A DNA stretch of 64,000 nt from Synechococcus sp. WH 7805 (lineage in GTDB: Bacteria; Cyanobacteriota; Cyanobacteriia; PCC-6307; Cyanobiaceae). The stretch lies in contig NZ_CH724168.1 of NCBI RefSeq assembly GCF_000153285.1, positions 2,519,455-2,583,454 of the forward strand. Reading direction: 5' to 3'. The notes below the pieces were generated by a model, which saw nothing but the letters and a program-made list of their open reading frames with translations, ran no database searches and was not told the DNA's origin. How positions within the stretch are numbered: the first letter of the stretch is position 1; every line of letters starts with the position of its first letter. This document shows positions 28,898 through 38,722 of the stretch, piece by piece. The position numbers were made by a program, and so were the translations under genes.

Positions 28898-30379
28898 GTG
28901 GTCCATGGCCTCCAGCTGGTCTGGTTCAAACGTGATCTGAGGCTGGTGGATCATCAGCCCCTGGCCAGAGCGCTGGCCAGGGGCCCTGTTCTGCCTCTCT
29001 ATATCGTTGAACCGGAACTCTGGAGTCAACCGGATTGCTCAGCCAGGCAATGGGCGTTCTGCCGTGAATCCCTGCAGGATCTTCAGGAAGCCTTTGCTGA
29101 GGTTGGTCAACCATTAATCATCCGGAGCGGCGATGCCGTGGATGTGCTCGAACGGGCCCGGCGTCAGCTCGGCATTTCGGCACTCTGGAGCCATGAGGAA
29201 ACAGGCAATGCCTGGACCTTTGCCCGGGATCGGCGGGTCGCTGCATGGGCGAGGGAACGGGGCATTCCTTGGCATGAACTGCCTCAGTTTGGAGTCGTCA
29301 GGCGGTTACAGACGCGCAGGGGTTGGGCCCGCCGCTGGGAGGAGCGCATGGGTGAGGCGATCACCCCGGCACCCACTGGCTTGACGCCCCTTTCTGGCAT
29401 CGCTCCAGGAGACCTGCCGACCAACGATGCTTTGGCTCTGCAGGCTGATCCATGCCCCTACCGGCAGCGTGGCGGCCGTCGGTTGGGCCTCCAGGAGCTC
29501 AATGATTTCCTCGCGCATCGGGTTCAGGGCTACTGCCGTTCCATCTCCAGTCCGAATCTGGCCTTCAAGGGCTGCTCAAGACTTTCCGCTTACATCACCT
29601 GGGGCTGCCTCTCCATGCGGGAAGTGCTGCAACGCAGCCGTGAATTCCAGGGGCGTGGGGTGAGCAGCTTCAGTTCGCGGCTGCACTGGCATTGCCACTT
29701 CATCCAGAAACTGGAAGATCAACCTCCGATCGAATGGGAGGACTTTCACCCCTTCATGCGCGGCATCCGTTCTCTGGATGACGCCCGCTTCGCGGCCTGG
29801 GCTGAGGGCCAAACGGGCGTTCCCTTCGTGGATGCCTGCATGAGGGCTCTGCGAGCCCATGGCTGGATCAACTTCCGCATGCGGGCCATGTTGATGTCTT
29901 TCGCCAGTTACAACCTCTGGCTTCCTTGGCGTGATACGGGTCTGCATTTGGCCAGGCAGTTCGTGGATTACGAACCAGGAATTCATTGGAGCCAGTGCCA
30001 GATGCAGTCGGGCAGCACCTCCATTAACACGATCCGCATCTACAACCCGATCAAGCAGGGGCATGATCACGACCCTGATGGAGCCTTCATCCGTCGTTGG
30101 TGTCCGGAACTCGAGGACGTGCCTGCCGTGCATTTGCATGAACCCTGGTCTCTTCTCGGTGCTCCCAGGTCGATGCCGATCGTTGATTGCGCGATTTCAG
30201 CGCGTGAAGCCAAAGAGCGCATCTTTGAGATTCGCCGCTCCGCAGGTTTTGATCGCCATGCGGATGCCATTCAGCAGCGCCATGGGTCCCGACGTTCAGG
30301 TCTGCCCTCGACCAGGCGGAGACGATCGAGCCGGCTGACCACTGACCCCGGCATTGAGCAACTGGCGCTGGATCTTTAG
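28898..30379 (+). CDS. Cryptochrome/photolyase-family flavoprotein
   Basis: A 493-residue member of the DNA photolyase superfamily: an N-terminal antenna-binding Rossmann domain (LVWFKRDLRLVDHQPLARAL) and a C-terminal FAD domain with SSFSSRLHWHCHFIQKLE, PFVDACMRALRAHGWINFRM and FVDYEPGIHWSQCQMQSG. Such proteins repair UV photoproducts using light or act as blue-light receptors. This one differs from standard class I CPD photolyases in the FAD domain (SQCQMQSGS instead of the usual GNWQW-type motif), so the substrate is uncertain. The start is GTG at 28898. It ends overlapping the convergent reductase gene by 4 nt. Confidence 0.85.
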   Translation: MVHGLQLVWFKRDLRLVDHQPLARALARGPVLPLYIVEPELWSQPDCSARQWAFCRESLQDLQEAFAEVGQPLIIRSGDAVDVLERARRQLGISALWSHEETGNAWTFARDRRVAAWARERGIPWHELPQFGVVRRLQTRRGWARRWEERMGEAITPAPTGLTPLSGIAPGDLPTNDALALQADPCPYRQRGGRRLGLQELNDFLAHRVQGYCRSISSPNLAFKGCSRLSAYITWGCLSMREVLQRSREFQGRGVSSFSSRLHWHCHFIQKLEDQPPIEWEDFHPFMRGIRSLDDARFAAWAEGQTGVPFVDACMRALRAHGWINFRMRAMLMSFASYNLWLPWRDTGLHLARQFVDYEPGIHWSQCQMQSGSTSINTIRIYNPIKQGHDHDPDGAFIRRWCPELEDVPAVHLHEPWSLLGAPRSMPIVDCAISAREAKERIFEIRRSAGFDRHADAIQQRHGSRRSGLPSTRRRRSSRLTTDPGIEQLALDL

Positions 30380-31506
30380 CCCCGCTGCAGAAGAAGGCGA
30401 CGGATCACCCGCTGGGCGATGTCTCCGTAGCCCATCTCACCGGAAAGGATCTGGGCAATTCGGCGGGGAGCCGTGGGACGCTTGATTCCAAGCTGATACC
30501 CCACACCGGGAAAGCGATAGAACACCTGGGCAATGCGGCGGCCCCACGCCATGGAGTCGCCCCAGCGGTGACGCATCACCGTGGAGTAGTCCGCGAGGGA
30601 TGCCACCTCATTGTTCAGCCAGCGGTCGAGACATTTCGCTGCCTCATATCCGCTCATCAGTGCCGGTCGCAATCCCTCAGCCAGAAATGGATCACACAGT
30701 GATGCCGCATCGCCGACCGCCACCATTCCGTCGCGGTGCAATGGACTGTGACCATTCCAGACCCTCAGGGCCGCCTGTTGGCGGAGTCCAGCGTCCGCTG
30801 GGAATCCAAGATCAGGAAGCAAGGCGCTGAGAACGGTTTCTGCATCCATCGCATTCCGGCCGATGAATGTGCCCACGCCCACGTTGATGCCTTCATTCAG
30901 GGGAAAGGCCCAGGCGAAACCGTGGTGGACAAGACCGAATTCGAAGCGAGCGACACCAGGGTTGAGTGTTCCAAGACCTTCCAGACGAACGGAGAGTGTG
31001 CTGGCGAGATGGAGGTCTCGTGGTCCAAGGCCGAACTGACCCGACCAGGGCGATGCCGAACCATCCGCAATCACCACCGCTCTGGTCGTCAACGACTTGC
31101 CGCTGTCACCGCGGATTGTCCATTGACCATCCTCACGTTCGACCTGCTGCACAAGACAAGGGCAGTGGAGCGTGGCTCCAGCCTCCAGGGCCTTCTCCAG
31201 CAGCAGACAATCGAGACGTTCGCGTCTCACGATCCAGAACGGTGCCTCTCCTGGTAGCTCAGCAACCACCGGATCGTCCAGGCACCAGCTGAAATCCACC
31301 CGGCGGATCACATCGTCGACCGCTGGGCTGAGATCGAAGGGAAACCACTGCTGAACTGATGACGCCATGCCGCCACCGCAGGGTTTGACGCGCGGTCCTT
31401 CTACCGCTTCCAGAACGCACACCCGATGACCGGCATTGGCGAGGTGAAAAGCTGCTGTGGAGCCGGCTGCCCCAGCTCCGATCACAGCGACGTCGTAGAC
31501 GCTCAC
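30376..31506 (-). CDS. Geranylgeranyl reductase-family FAD oxidoreductase
   Basis: A 376-residue flavoprotein. The FAD-binding dinucleotide motif is at the N-terminus ([18 protein letters not shown]), followed by the family hallmark RVKPCGGGM near residue 41 and [19 protein letters not shown] near residue 275. The layout is that of ChlP/GGR-type enzymes that reduce geranylgeranyl chains of chlorophyll, tocopherol or archaeal lipids. It is shorter and more divergent than the main chlorophyll ChlP, so I treat it as a paralogue of unknown substrate. Its start overlaps the frr stop by 4 nt, showing tight translational coupling in a pyrH-frr operon. Confidence 0.8.
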   Translation of the reverse strand: MSVYDVAVIGAGAAGSTAAFHLANAGHRVCVLEAVEGPRVKPCGGGMASSVQQWFPFDLSPAVDDVIRRVDFSWCLDDPVVAELPGEAPFWIVRRERLDCLLLEKALEAGATLHCPCLVQQVEREDGQWTIRGDSGKSLTTRAVVIADGSASPWSGQFGLGPRDLHLASTLSVRLEGLGTLNPGVARFEFGLVHHGFAWAFPLNEGINVGVGTFIGRNAMDAETVLSALLPDLGFPADAGLRQQAALRVWNGHSPLHRDGMVAVGDAASLCDPFLAEGLRPALMSGYEAAKCLDRWLNNEVASLADYSTVMRHRWGDSMAWGRRIAQVFYRFPGVGYQLGIKRPTAPRRIAQILSGEMGYGDIAQRVIRRLLLQRG

Positions 31507-32051
31507 ACCTTCAGGATGTCGGCTTCCTTTGTGGCGAGATGCTTTTCCAGTTCGGCGATGAACTGATTGGTCAGCTTCTGGATCTCATCCTGTTGATCAC
31601 GGCTCTGGTCTTCGGAAAGGTCGCCATCCTTCTCCTGCTTCTTGATTTTGTCGATCGCATCCCGGCGGAGATTCCGCAGAGCCACCTTGCCTTCCTCGGC
31701 ATACTTTGAGGCCAGCTTGCAGAATTCCTTGCGGCGTTCCTCAGTCAGAGGTGGAACGTTGATGCGGATGACCTTGCCGTCGTTGTTCGGCGTAAAGCCA
31801 AGTTCGCTCATGGCGATCGCTTTTTCGATCGAGGCGAGCGCACTGATGTCGAACGGCTGAATCTGAATCGTCTGAGAATCCGGTGTTGAGAGGGTGGCCA
31901 GAGATTTCAATGGTGTGTCTGCCCCGTAGTACTCCACGCTGATGCGGTCGAGAAGAGACGAATTGGCTCGACCGGTTCGGATGGTGTTGAAGTTGCGCTG
32001 GGTGGCTTCCACCGACTTGCGCATGCTGGATTCGAGATCGGAGTGAGACAT
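31503..32051 (-). CDS. frr: Ribosome recycling factor
   Basis: Splits post-termination ribosomes together with EF-G. The 182-residue protein shows the family pattern throughout, e.g. [22 protein letters not shown] near residue 20-40 (shown in parts), [18 protein letters not shown] near 110 and [10 protein letters not shown] near 145. It lies 8 nt downstream of pyrH, the order found in most bacteria, and overlaps the start of the reductase gene. Confidence 0.97.
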   Translation of the reverse strand: MSHSDLESSMRKSVEATQRNFNTIRTGRANSSLLDRISVEYYGADTPLKSLATLSTPDSQTIQIQPFDISALASIEKAIAMSELGFTPNNDGKVIRINVPPLTEERRKEFCKLASKYAEEGKVALRNLRRDAIDKIKKQEKDGDLSEDQSRDQQDEIQKLTNQFIAELEKHLATKEADILKV

Positions 32052-32059
32052 GACGATGA

Positions 32060-32767
32060 CTAGTTACTGATGCGAGAACCGATGGGCTCACCTGCCACGG
32101 CACGGCCGATGTTGCCGGCTTCGAACAGATTGAAGACCACGATGGGGATGTTGTTGTCTTTGCAGAGGGCGATGGCGGTGCTGTCCATCACCGCCAATTC
32201 ACCGCTGAGAACCTGTTGGAAGGTCAGAGCGTCGTAGCGCACCGCATCGGCGTGCTTGTGGGGGTCTTTGTCGTAGACCCCATCGACCTTGGTGGCCTTG
32301 AACACCACATCGGCTCCGATTTCTGCAGCCCTTAGGGCTGCGGTGGTGTCAGTGGTGAAGAAGGGGTTTCCGCATCCTGCACCGAAGACCACCACACGAC
32401 CTTTTTCAAGATGCCGGATGGCCCGCCTGCGGATGTAGGGCTCGGCGACTTCTTGCATTTCGATGGCTGTCTGCACCCTCGTGGGGATGCCAGCCCGCTC
32501 GAGACCATCCTGCAAGGTGATGGCATTCATCACAGTGGCGAGCATTCCCACATAATCCGCCGTGGCTCGGTCCATTCCCGCGGCCGATCCTTTGAGTCCC
32601 CTGAAAATGTTGCCACCACCGACCACGATCGCCAGCTGGGTGCCGCTGGCCACGACACCGGCCACGTCTCGGGCGATGGCCTGAACAATGGCAGGGTCGA
32701 TTCCGTAGCCTTGATCTCCCATCAGCGCTTCCCCGCTGAGTTTCAGGAGTGCGCGCGCGTAGGCCAT
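32060..32767 (-). CDS. pyrH: UMP kinase
   Basis: Phosphorylates UMP to UDP in pyrimidine nucleotide synthesis; bacterial hexameric amino-acid-kinase-fold type. The N-terminal [18 protein letters not shown], the glycine-rich [10 protein letters not shown] near residue 55, [17 protein letters not shown] near 130 and [13 protein letters not shown] near 155 are diagnostic. It is 235 residues and is first in the pyrH-frr-reductase operon. Confidence 0.97.
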   Translation of the reverse strand: MAYARALLKLSGEALMGDQGYGIDPAIVQAIARDVAGVVASGTQLAIVVGGGNIFRGLKGSAAGMDRATADYVGMLATVMNAITLQDGLERAGIPTRVQTAIEMQEVAEPYIRRRAIRHLEKGRVVVFGAGCGNPFFTTDTTAALRAAEIGADVVFKATKVDGVYDKDPHKHADAVRYDALTFQQVLSGELAVMDSTAIALCKDNNIPIVVFNLFEAGNIGRAVAGEPIGSRISN

Positions 32768-32869
32768 TCATCCACCTGATCCTGAAGACAGTAGCAAGCG
32801 AGATCGGACGGTCCCAACACTGGCGCGATCGTGCGCTAGCCGCTTGGATAGGGAAACGACAGGGAATCC

Positions 32870-33055
32870 ATGGCTGAAGAGAACGGCGCACGCAGTTCGG
32901 TAATGGCCCGTCTCACTCTTTCAGCCCTTGACCGTGCCAGTCACGATCCTTCCTGTTGGCGTGATCCCCTGGTTCACCGTGCACTCCTGGTGAGTGGATT
33001 GTCAGTTCTGACTGCGGCTATGGGGCTGTTGCGCAGCGATCTCGACCAGCAGTGA
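32870..33055 (+). CDS. Small protein with a C-terminal membrane helix, unknown function
   Basis: A 61-residue frame. The N-terminal half is polar and the C-terminal half hydrophobic (ALLVSGLSVLTAAMGLL), so it may be a tail-anchored or peripheral membrane protein. An AGGGAA purine stretch sits 4 nt before the ATG, an unusually good ribosome-binding site for this window. It lies between divergent pyrH and convergent cobO. No family is recognised. Confidence 0.5.
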   Translation: MAEENGARSSVMARLTLSALDRASHDPSCWRDPLVHRALLVSGLSVLTAAMGLLRSDLDQQ

Positions 33056-33058
33056 TCT

Positions 33059-33724
33059 CTAAAATTCAATACCCATCTGCGCTTTAACGCCCTGCTCGCG
33101 AAACGGGTGGTGAATCAAGGTCATTTCTGTGACCAGATCGGCAGCGTCCACAAGCTCTGCAGGGGCTCCTCGCCCTGTCACGGCTACGTGGGTCAGCGCG
33201 GGCCGTTCTCTCAACCCGGTTATGACGGTGTCTGCATCGATGTAGCCCAGCTTCAGAGCCACATTCAATTCATCGAGCAGCACCAGCTTCACCGCTTCAT
33301 CTCGCAGATACTCCAGGGCTGTTTTCCAGGCCGTTTCCACCAGCTGCTGATCCCGTTCCCGGTCTTGGGTCTCCCAGGTGAAGCCCTCGCCCAGGGCATG
33401 CCAGCGCACCTGGTCTCCGAAAGCTTTCAGCGCCCGTGCCTCTCCCGGTTCCCAGCCGCCCTTGATGAACTGCACGATGGCCACCCGCTCACCATGGCCA
33501 AGCATTCGCAAGACGAGACCCAGTCCTGCGGTTGTTTTCCCCTTGCCCTGGCCAGTGAACACGAGAATCAGGCCCTTTTCCTTGTTGCGTTCTTCCACCC
33601 GCTGCTTCTGGACCTGCTGGCGTCGCTCCATCCGTTTGCGATATCCGGCATCGTCTGGTTCAGGGGCAAGCTTGCCGCCCATGCCCAGCTCCGCTGCCGA
33701 TTGATCGAGATCCTTCGTACTCAT
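33059..33724 (-). CDS. cobO: Cob(I)yrinic acid a,c-diamide adenosyltransferase
   Basis: Attaches the 5'-deoxyadenosyl ligand to the corrinoid in cobalamin synthesis or salvage. The CobA/CobO fold is shown by the P-loop LVFTGQGKGKTTAGLGLV near residue 55, VQFIKGGWEPGEAR near 85, LLDELNVALKLGYID near 150 and VTGRGAPAELVDAADL near 185. The first 40 or so residues are a charged extension. Its ATG overlaps the stop of the upstream methyltransferase gene by 4 nt. Confidence 0.93.
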   Translation of the reverse strand: MSTKDLDQSAAELGMGGKLAPEPDDAGYRKRMERRQQVQKQRVEERNKEKGLILVFTGQGKGKTTAGLGLVLRMLGHGERVAIVQFIKGGWEPGEARALKAFGDQVRWHALGEGFTWETQDRERDQQLVETAWKTALEYLRDEAVKLVLLDELNVALKLGYIDADTVITGLRERPALTHVAVTGRGAPAELVDAADLVTEMTLIHHPFREQGVKAQMGIEF

Positions 33725-34368
33725 GGCTGTTCGGTTTGGATGGGACGCATGGCGGTGATCCGCTGCAGTGCCTGCCCTGCGAGAAGCTCCTGCTTCACAG
33801 ATGTGAAACCAAGCTGCTGAAGTTCGGAGGGCAGATCGTCCTCCAGCATGGCGGTCGCGGTGTCCGTTTCAAACAGCTCACAAAAGATCTGCTGAGGCAG
33901 GCGCAGCCAAGGACCAGCAGGATGTAGATCCACCAGCACCAGCCAACCGCCGGGTTGGAGCAGGCGTAGCGCACTGCTCAACACCATCGCCCTCTCACGG
34001 CGTGGAAACTCATGCAAGGCGACGCTCAGCTGGATGGCACTGAAACTCCCGGAACGCAGTGGGGGGGCCTCGGCAAGGCCCTCCACGCGTTGCAGCATCG
34101 GGTGGCGAGTTGCGGCCAGCTGCAAGGCACGAGGGGAGACATCGAGGCCCGTGACAGCAAAGCCCGCAGCCAGCCAGGGGGCGGCTGCCTCGCCGCTGCC
34201 GCAACAGAGATCCAGTACGGCAGCTCCAGTTTGTAGATGCGGTTGAAGGGCTTCAAGGCCTAACCCTCGCAGTTTCTCCACACCGCCCACGCTCAGGGAC
34301 GACACTGCCGTCACTGCGTCGTAAATCCAGCGATAGCGATAGGCCAGGGGGCGGAGAAATGACGACAT
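33721..34368 (-). CDS. SAM-dependent methyltransferase (UbiE-like class I)
   Basis: A 215-residue class I methyltransferase. Motif I is AVLDLCCGSGEAAAPWLAAG near residue 53, followed by the acidic end of beta-2 (VTGLDVSPRAL), and the post-motif LQPGGWLVLVDLHPAG sits near residue 145. The substrate is unknown. It sits between the recombinase-family gene (16 nt upstream) and cobO (4-nt overlap) on the same strand. Confidence 0.85.
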   Translation of the reverse strand: MSSFLRPLAYRYRWIYDAVTAVSSLSVGGVEKLRGLGLEALQPHLQTGAAVLDLCCGSGEAAAPWLAAGFAVTGLDVSPRALQLAATRHPMLQRVEGLAEAPPLRSGSFSAIQLSVALHEFPRRERAMVLSSALRLLQPGGWLVLVDLHPAGPWLRLPQQIFCELFETDTATAMLEDDLPSELQQLGFTSVKQELLAGQALQRITAMRPIQTEQP

Positions 34369-34383
34369 CTAGGGAAGGGGGGG

Positions 34384-35538
34384 TCAGGCTCGATGACGGG
34401 CTAAGGCCGCATCTACCGCCTGCTGCTGATCACGGCGGGTGATCCAGTGGTGATAGGTGCGCGTGTGAATCGCCACTGAGTGGCCCATCATCCTGGCGGC
34501 AACGGTGTCCGGCAGGCCGATGTGAATGGTGCGCACGGCCCAGGCATGACGCAGGTCGTAAGGGGTGATCGGCAGTGCATAGCGGCGGAACTGCTCGCTC
34601 ACCCGACGCCCCACCTGCTGCAGGGTGGTGCGTCGCAGGTCGGTGCGGATCGCCGGTAGCGCTTTCGGGTTGTCGGCCAGCTGTTGAAGGCCGAAGCGCT
34701 CGACCCACTCGGGATGGAAGGGCCAGCTCTGGTGCTCGCCAGTTTTGGTGGTGGGCAGGACCCGCAGCACGCGATCTCCGCCCTCGGCTAACGCGGAACA
34801 ATCGCAGAAGAACACTTCATGGTTGCGAAGTCCGTAGGTGGCCATCAGGCCGTAGGCCAGGCGCCAGCTTGGATTCGGGATGGTGAGTGCGGTTTCGAGA
34901 ATTTGGCGATCTGTGGGCAGCTGGCGGAACCGGGCCCGGTGCAGGCCATAACCTCCGGCTTCTTCGCGCCAGTCATCAGGCAGCGGAATCTCCATGAAGC
35001 GGGCCAGGGCCGCAAGCGCTGTGGCGCATTGCTGGCGACTGCGGCTCCCGTCTTCGTAACTCGTGAGAGTCTGCATCAACAGATCGGCATTGATGGTGCC
35101 GTCAGCGGACTGATTCGACAGACGGCGCAGGTAAGGAAGGTACGCACCGCTCCAGGTTGTGCGACTGCCAGATGGAGAGCGGCGACGCCTGGGATCTGAG
35201 AAAAAGGCTTTTTCGAAACGCTTCAAGGCGGAGTTAACCGCGTGGGGCGGCTCGAGTGCTTTGGCACCGCTTCGGCGGGATGACCAGGCTGACCAGTCAA
35301 AGCAGCCCTGATCGATATGCAGTCGAACCAAGGATGCGGCATTCAGGGCATGGTCGAGGCCCGCCGGGTCTGCCTTGACGCCGAGGCTAATGCGCTGGAG
35401 TTTTGTCTGCCCCGGATCCAGACGCAATGGCAGCACGCCGCGTAGGTTCAAGCGGGAGCCGCGTTGCTCGATTCGCAGTTTCGATCCCTGCGCCGCCAAC
35501 TGTGTATTGGCGGAAACCAGCGCCTTCTCGAACTCCAT
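34384..35538 (-). CDS. Tyrosine recombinase/phage integrase-family protein
   Basis: A 384-residue protein. The C-terminal domain carries tyrosine recombinase motifs: the box I arginine in ATYGLRNHEVF, box II as TPYDLRHAWAVR, the MMGHS histidine box and the nucleophile tyrosine in HTRTYHHW near the end. Box II normally begins with His and here has Tyr, while its Arg is present. The N-terminal half (about 200 residues) would be a core-binding/arm-binding region. The frame reaches an upstream TTG at 35586, but the ATG at 35538 is preferred. No tRNA, att repeat or other phage gene is nearby, so this is not an evident island. It lies upstream of the methyltransferase/cobO pair and divergent from hemH. 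Confidence 0.85.
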   Translation of the reverse strand: MEFEKALVSANTQLAAQGSKLRIEQRGSRLNLRGVLPLRLDPGQTKLQRISLGVKADPAGLDHALNAASLVRLHIDQGCFDWSAWSSRRSGAKALEPPHAVNSALKRFEKAFFSDPRRRRSPSGSRTTWSGAYLPYLRRLSNQSADGTINADLLMQTLTSYEDGSRSRQQCATALAALARFMEIPLPDDWREEAGGYGLHRARFRQLPTDRQILETALTIPNPSWRLAYGLMATYGLRNHEVFFCDCSALAEGGDRVLRVLPTTKTGEHQSWPFHPEWVERFGLQQLADNPKALPAIRTDLRRTTLQQVGRRVSEQFRRYALPITPYDLRHAWAVRTIHIGLPDTVAARMMGHSVAIHTRTYHHWITRRDQQQAVDAALARHRA

Positions 35539-35610
35539 AAATGTGTCGCCGACGCCAAGGATCGCGTTAATGGCCGCTACGCTCAACCCCCTTAACCCGG
35601 TGTGATTGCT

Positions 35611-36786
35611 ATGTCCCGCGTCGGCGTCGTACTGCTGAACCTGGGTGGTCCCGAGCGCATTCAGGACGTAGGCCCCTTCCTGTTCAACCTCTTCGCTGAC
35701 CCGGAGATCATCCGGTTGCCTATACCGGCGCTGCAGAAGCCACTGGCCTGGTTGATCAGCACCCTGCGAAGTGGGAAGTCCCAGGAGGCCTACCGCTCCA
35801 TCGGAGGAGGGTCACCGCTCCGGAGGATCACTGAGCAGCAGGCCAGGGAACTTCAGAGTTTGCTGCGTCAGCGCGGAATTGATGCCACCAGCTATGTGGC
35901 CATGCGCTACTGGCATCCCTTCACCGAATCCGCCGTTGCCGACATCAAGGCCGATGGCATGGATCAAGTGGTGGTTCTGCCCCTCTACCCTCACTTTTCC
36001 ATCAGCACGAGTGGTTCGAGCTTCCGCGAGCTTCAGCGGCTGAGGCAGGGAGATGCATCCTTTGAAAAGCTGCCGATTCGATGCATCCGCAGTTGGTTCG
36101 ATCACCCGGGATATGTGCGGGCGATGGCCGAGTTGATCGCCGAGGAAGTGCGCAAGAGCGACGATCCCACCCAAGCGCATGTGTTCTTCAGCGCTCATGG
36201 TGTTCCCAAGAGTTACGTGGAGGAAGCGGGAGATCCCTATCAGCAGGAGATCGAATCCTGCACGGATCTGATCATGAAGGCGTTAGGCGAGCTGATGGGC
36301 CATGAGAATCCCTTCACCCTCGCTTACCAGAGCCGGGTTGGCCCGGTGGAATGGCTCAAGCCCTACACCGAGGAAGCGCTCGAGGAACTTGGTCAGGCCA
36401 AGATCAACGACCTGGTCGTGGTGCCGATCAGCTTTGTCAGCGAGCACATCGAAACTCTCGAAGAGATCGACATTGAATATCGCGAGTTGGCCACGGAAGC
36501 TGGCGTGGTGAATTTCCGGCGTGTCCGAGCTCTTGATACCTATCCGCCGTTCATCGAAGGGTTGGCCGATCTCGTGGCAACCAGTCTGGACGGCCCTGAA
36601 GTCAGTCTTGATGCTGCAGCTGAGCTGCCCACGAAGGTCAAGCTTTATCCGCAGGAGAAATGGGAATGGGGCTGGAACAACAGCTCTGAAGTTTGGAACG
36701 GTCGCCTGGCCATGCTCGGATTCTCGGCGTTTCTTTTCGAGCTGATCAGTGGTCACGGACCGTTGCATGCCCTCGGGCTTCTCTGA
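35611..36786 (+). CDS. hemH: Ferrochelatase with C-terminal chlorophyll-binding (Hlip) helix
   Basis: Inserts Fe2+ into protoporphyrin IX to make heme. The N-terminal 320 residues are a normal ferrochelatase ([20 protein letters not shown]; active-site histidine in [14 protein letters not shown] near residue 195; [14 protein letters not shown] near 245; [16 protein letters not shown] near 275). After a linker, residues about 358-385 ([20 protein letters not shown]) form one helix of the light-harvesting-like type with the ExxNxR motif, as in other cyanobacterial and plant type II ferrochelatases. The ATG at 35611 is chosen over a GTG at 35602. Confidence 0.95.
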   Translation: MSRVGVVLLNLGGPERIQDVGPFLFNLFADPEIIRLPIPALQKPLAWLISTLRSGKSQEAYRSIGGGSPLRRITEQQARELQSLLRQRGIDATSYVAMRYWHPFTESAVADIKADGMDQVVVLPLYPHFSISTSGSSFRELQRLRQGDASFEKLPIRCIRSWFDHPGYVRAMAELIAEEVRKSDDPTQAHVFFSAHGVPKSYVEEAGDPYQQEIESCTDLIMKALGELMGHENPFTLAYQSRVGPVEWLKPYTEEALEELGQAKINDLVVVPISFVSEHIETLEEIDIEYRELATEAGVVNFRRVRALDTYPPFIEGLADLVATSLDGPEVSLDAAAELPTKVKLYPQEKWEWGWNNSSEVWNGRLAMLGFSAFLFELISGHGPLHALGLL

Positions 36787-36868
36787 TGGTTGCAACAGGC
36801 CGCCTCAACGCCGGGCAGGAAAGCAGGTTGAACCTTAATGTTGATGAACAGTATGTCGTGATGCCGCT

Positions 36869-38722
36869 GTGACGCTGACCTCCGCTCCCAAGGTCGATGC
36901 AGCGTCCGGACTAGGGGATGGGTGCCGTATGACCGGTGCCAATGCCCTGATGGACGCTTTGCGTCGCCATGGAGTCGACACGATCTTCGGCTATCCAGGC
37001 GGCGCCATCCTCCCCATCTATGACGCTCTTCATGTGGCGGAAAGCGAGGGGTGGCTGCGTCACGTGCTGGTTCGGCATGAGCAGGGAGGAACGCATGCCG
37101 CCGATGCCTACGCGCGGGCAACAGGTCGCGTCGGCGTTTGTTTCGGTACCTCAGGACCTGGCGCCACCAATCTCGTCACCGGCATCGCGACGGCGCAGAT
37201 GGATTCTGTTCCGATGGTTGTGATCACCGGGCAGGTTCCCCGAACGGCGATCGGCACCGACGCCTTCCAAGAAACCGATATCTTCGGAATCACCCTGCCG
37301 ATCGTGAAGCATTCCTGGGTGGTTCGCGATCCTGCGGATCTTGCCTCGGTGGTTGCCCAGGCCTTTCATATCGCTGCCTCCGGGCGTCCAGGCCCGGTGC
37401 TGATCGATATCCCAAAGGATGTCGGACAGGAGGAGTTCGATTACGAGCCCGTTGAGCCGGGCACGGTGATTCCTGCCGGTTTCAGCGCCACTCCACCTCC
37501 AGATCTCACTGCGATTGCTGACGCGCTTGCGCTGATCAAGACGGCCAACCGCCCCTTGTTGTATGTGGGTGGTGGGGCTGTCGCCGCTTCCGCCCACGAC
37601 AGCCTGATGGTGCTGGCGGAGCGCTATCAGCTCCCCGTGACAACAACACTCATGGGAAAGGGGGCCTTTGATGAAAACCACCCACTGGCGCTCGGCATGC
37701 TTGGCATGCACGGCACCGCTTACGCCAATTTCGCGGTCACTGATTGTGACTTGCTCATTGCTGTGGGAGCGCGTTTCGACGATCGCGTGACCGGCAAGCT
37801 CGACACCTTCGCCCCCCGGGCACGGGTGATCCATTTTGAGATCGACCCTGCTGAAATCGGCAAGAACAGGCGAGCGGATGTGGCCGTGCTCGGGGACGTC
37901 GGGGCCAGCTTGGCTGCTCTGGTGGAACTGAGCCTGCAACAGGGACATGAACCTCGCACCGCAGCCTGGCTCGAAAGGATCAAGGACTGGAAACAGCGTT
38001 ATCCCCTAACAATCCCTCCTGCTGAAGGATCGATCTACCCCCAGGAGGTTCTTCTGGCGGTCAGAGATCTGGCGTCCGATGCCATCGTCACCACCGATGT
38101 GGGGCAGCATCAGATGTGGGCTGCCCAGTACCTGCGCAATGGCCCCCGAGGCTGGATCAGCAGTGCGGGTCTGGGAACGATGGGATTTGGCATGCCTGCG
38201 GCACTCGGCGCCCAGGTGGCCTGTCCCGATCGGAGGGTCGTGTGTATCGCAGGCGACGCCAGTATTCTGATGAACATTCAGGAGCTCGGCACGCTCGCGC
38301 AGTACGACTTGCCCGTGAAAGTGGTGATCGTGAACAACCACTGGCAAGGCATGGTCCGGCAGTGGCAAGAAAGCTTCTATGACGAGCGATATTCAGCATC
38401 CGACATGCTGAGAGGAATGCCGGATTTCGAGATGCTGGCGCGCTCCTTCGGCGTTGAGGGACTCAAAATTGTTGAACGTGCCGAGCTCAAGTCGGGACTG
38501 GCTGCAGCCCTCGCCTCACCCCATCCCACGATTGTTGATGTGCATGTCCGACGGGGGGAGAACTGCTATCCGATGGTGCCACCGGGATGCAGCAACGCCC
38601 AGATGGTTGGTTTACCCTCTCATCCTGAATTGGCCATGGATACCCAACGCAACTGTCCAGCTTGTGGTGCCGTCACCTCCAGTGATCACCGTTTCTGCCC
38701 TTCCTGTGGCAGTGCTCTGTGA
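36869..38722 (+). CDS. ilvB: Acetolactate synthase large subunit with C-terminal zinc ribbon
   Basis: ThDP enzyme that makes acetolactate or acetohydroxybutyrate, first common step of branched-chain amino acid synthesis. Family motifs include FGYPGGAILPIYDAL near residue 40, the catalytic glutamate in VRHEQGGTHAADAYAR near 71, and the thiamine-binding GDASILMNIQELG near 462 with VIVNNHWQGM. The chain then continues past the usual end (MVPPGCSNAQMVGL) with about 30 residues containing CPAC and CPSC pairs 11 residues apart, a zinc-ribbon pattern. The start is GTG at 36869; an internal ATG at 36930 is possible. The stop overlaps the start of the next gene by 1 nt. Confidence 0.93.
   Translation: MTLTSAPKVDAASGLGDGCRMTGANALMDALRRHGVDTIFGYPGGAILPIYDALHVAESEGWLRHVLVRHEQGGTHAADAYARATGRVGVCFGTSGPGATNLVTGIATAQMDSVPMVVITGQVPRTAIGTDAFQETDIFGITLPIVKHSWVVRDPADLASVVAQAFHIAASGRPGPVLIDIPKDVGQEEFDYEPVEPGTVIPAGFSATPPPDLTAIADALALIKTANRPLLYVGGGAVAASAHDSLMVLAERYQLPVTTTLMGKGAFDENHPLALGMLGMHGTAYANFAVTDCDLLIAVGARFDDRVTGKLDTFAPRARVIHFEIDPAEIGKNRRADVAVLGDVGASLAALVELSLQQGHEPRTAAWLERIKDWKQRYPLTIPPAEGSIYPQEVLLAVRDLASDAIVTTDVGQHQMWAAQYLRNGPRGWISSAGLGTMGFGMPAALGAQVACPDRRVVCIAGDASILMNIQELGTLAQYDLPVKVVIVNNHWQGMVRQWQESFYDERYSASDMLRGMPDFEMLARSFGVEGLKIVERAELKSGLAAALASPHPTIVDVHVRRGENCYPMVPPGCSNAQMVGLPSHPELAMDTQRNCPACGAVTSSDHRFCPSCGSAL

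Noticed and set aside
34384-35586. Genomic island or prophage around the tyrosine recombinase
   Set aside because: Neighbours are core metabolic genes of ordinary composition, and no att-like repeats, tRNA or phage genes are visible.
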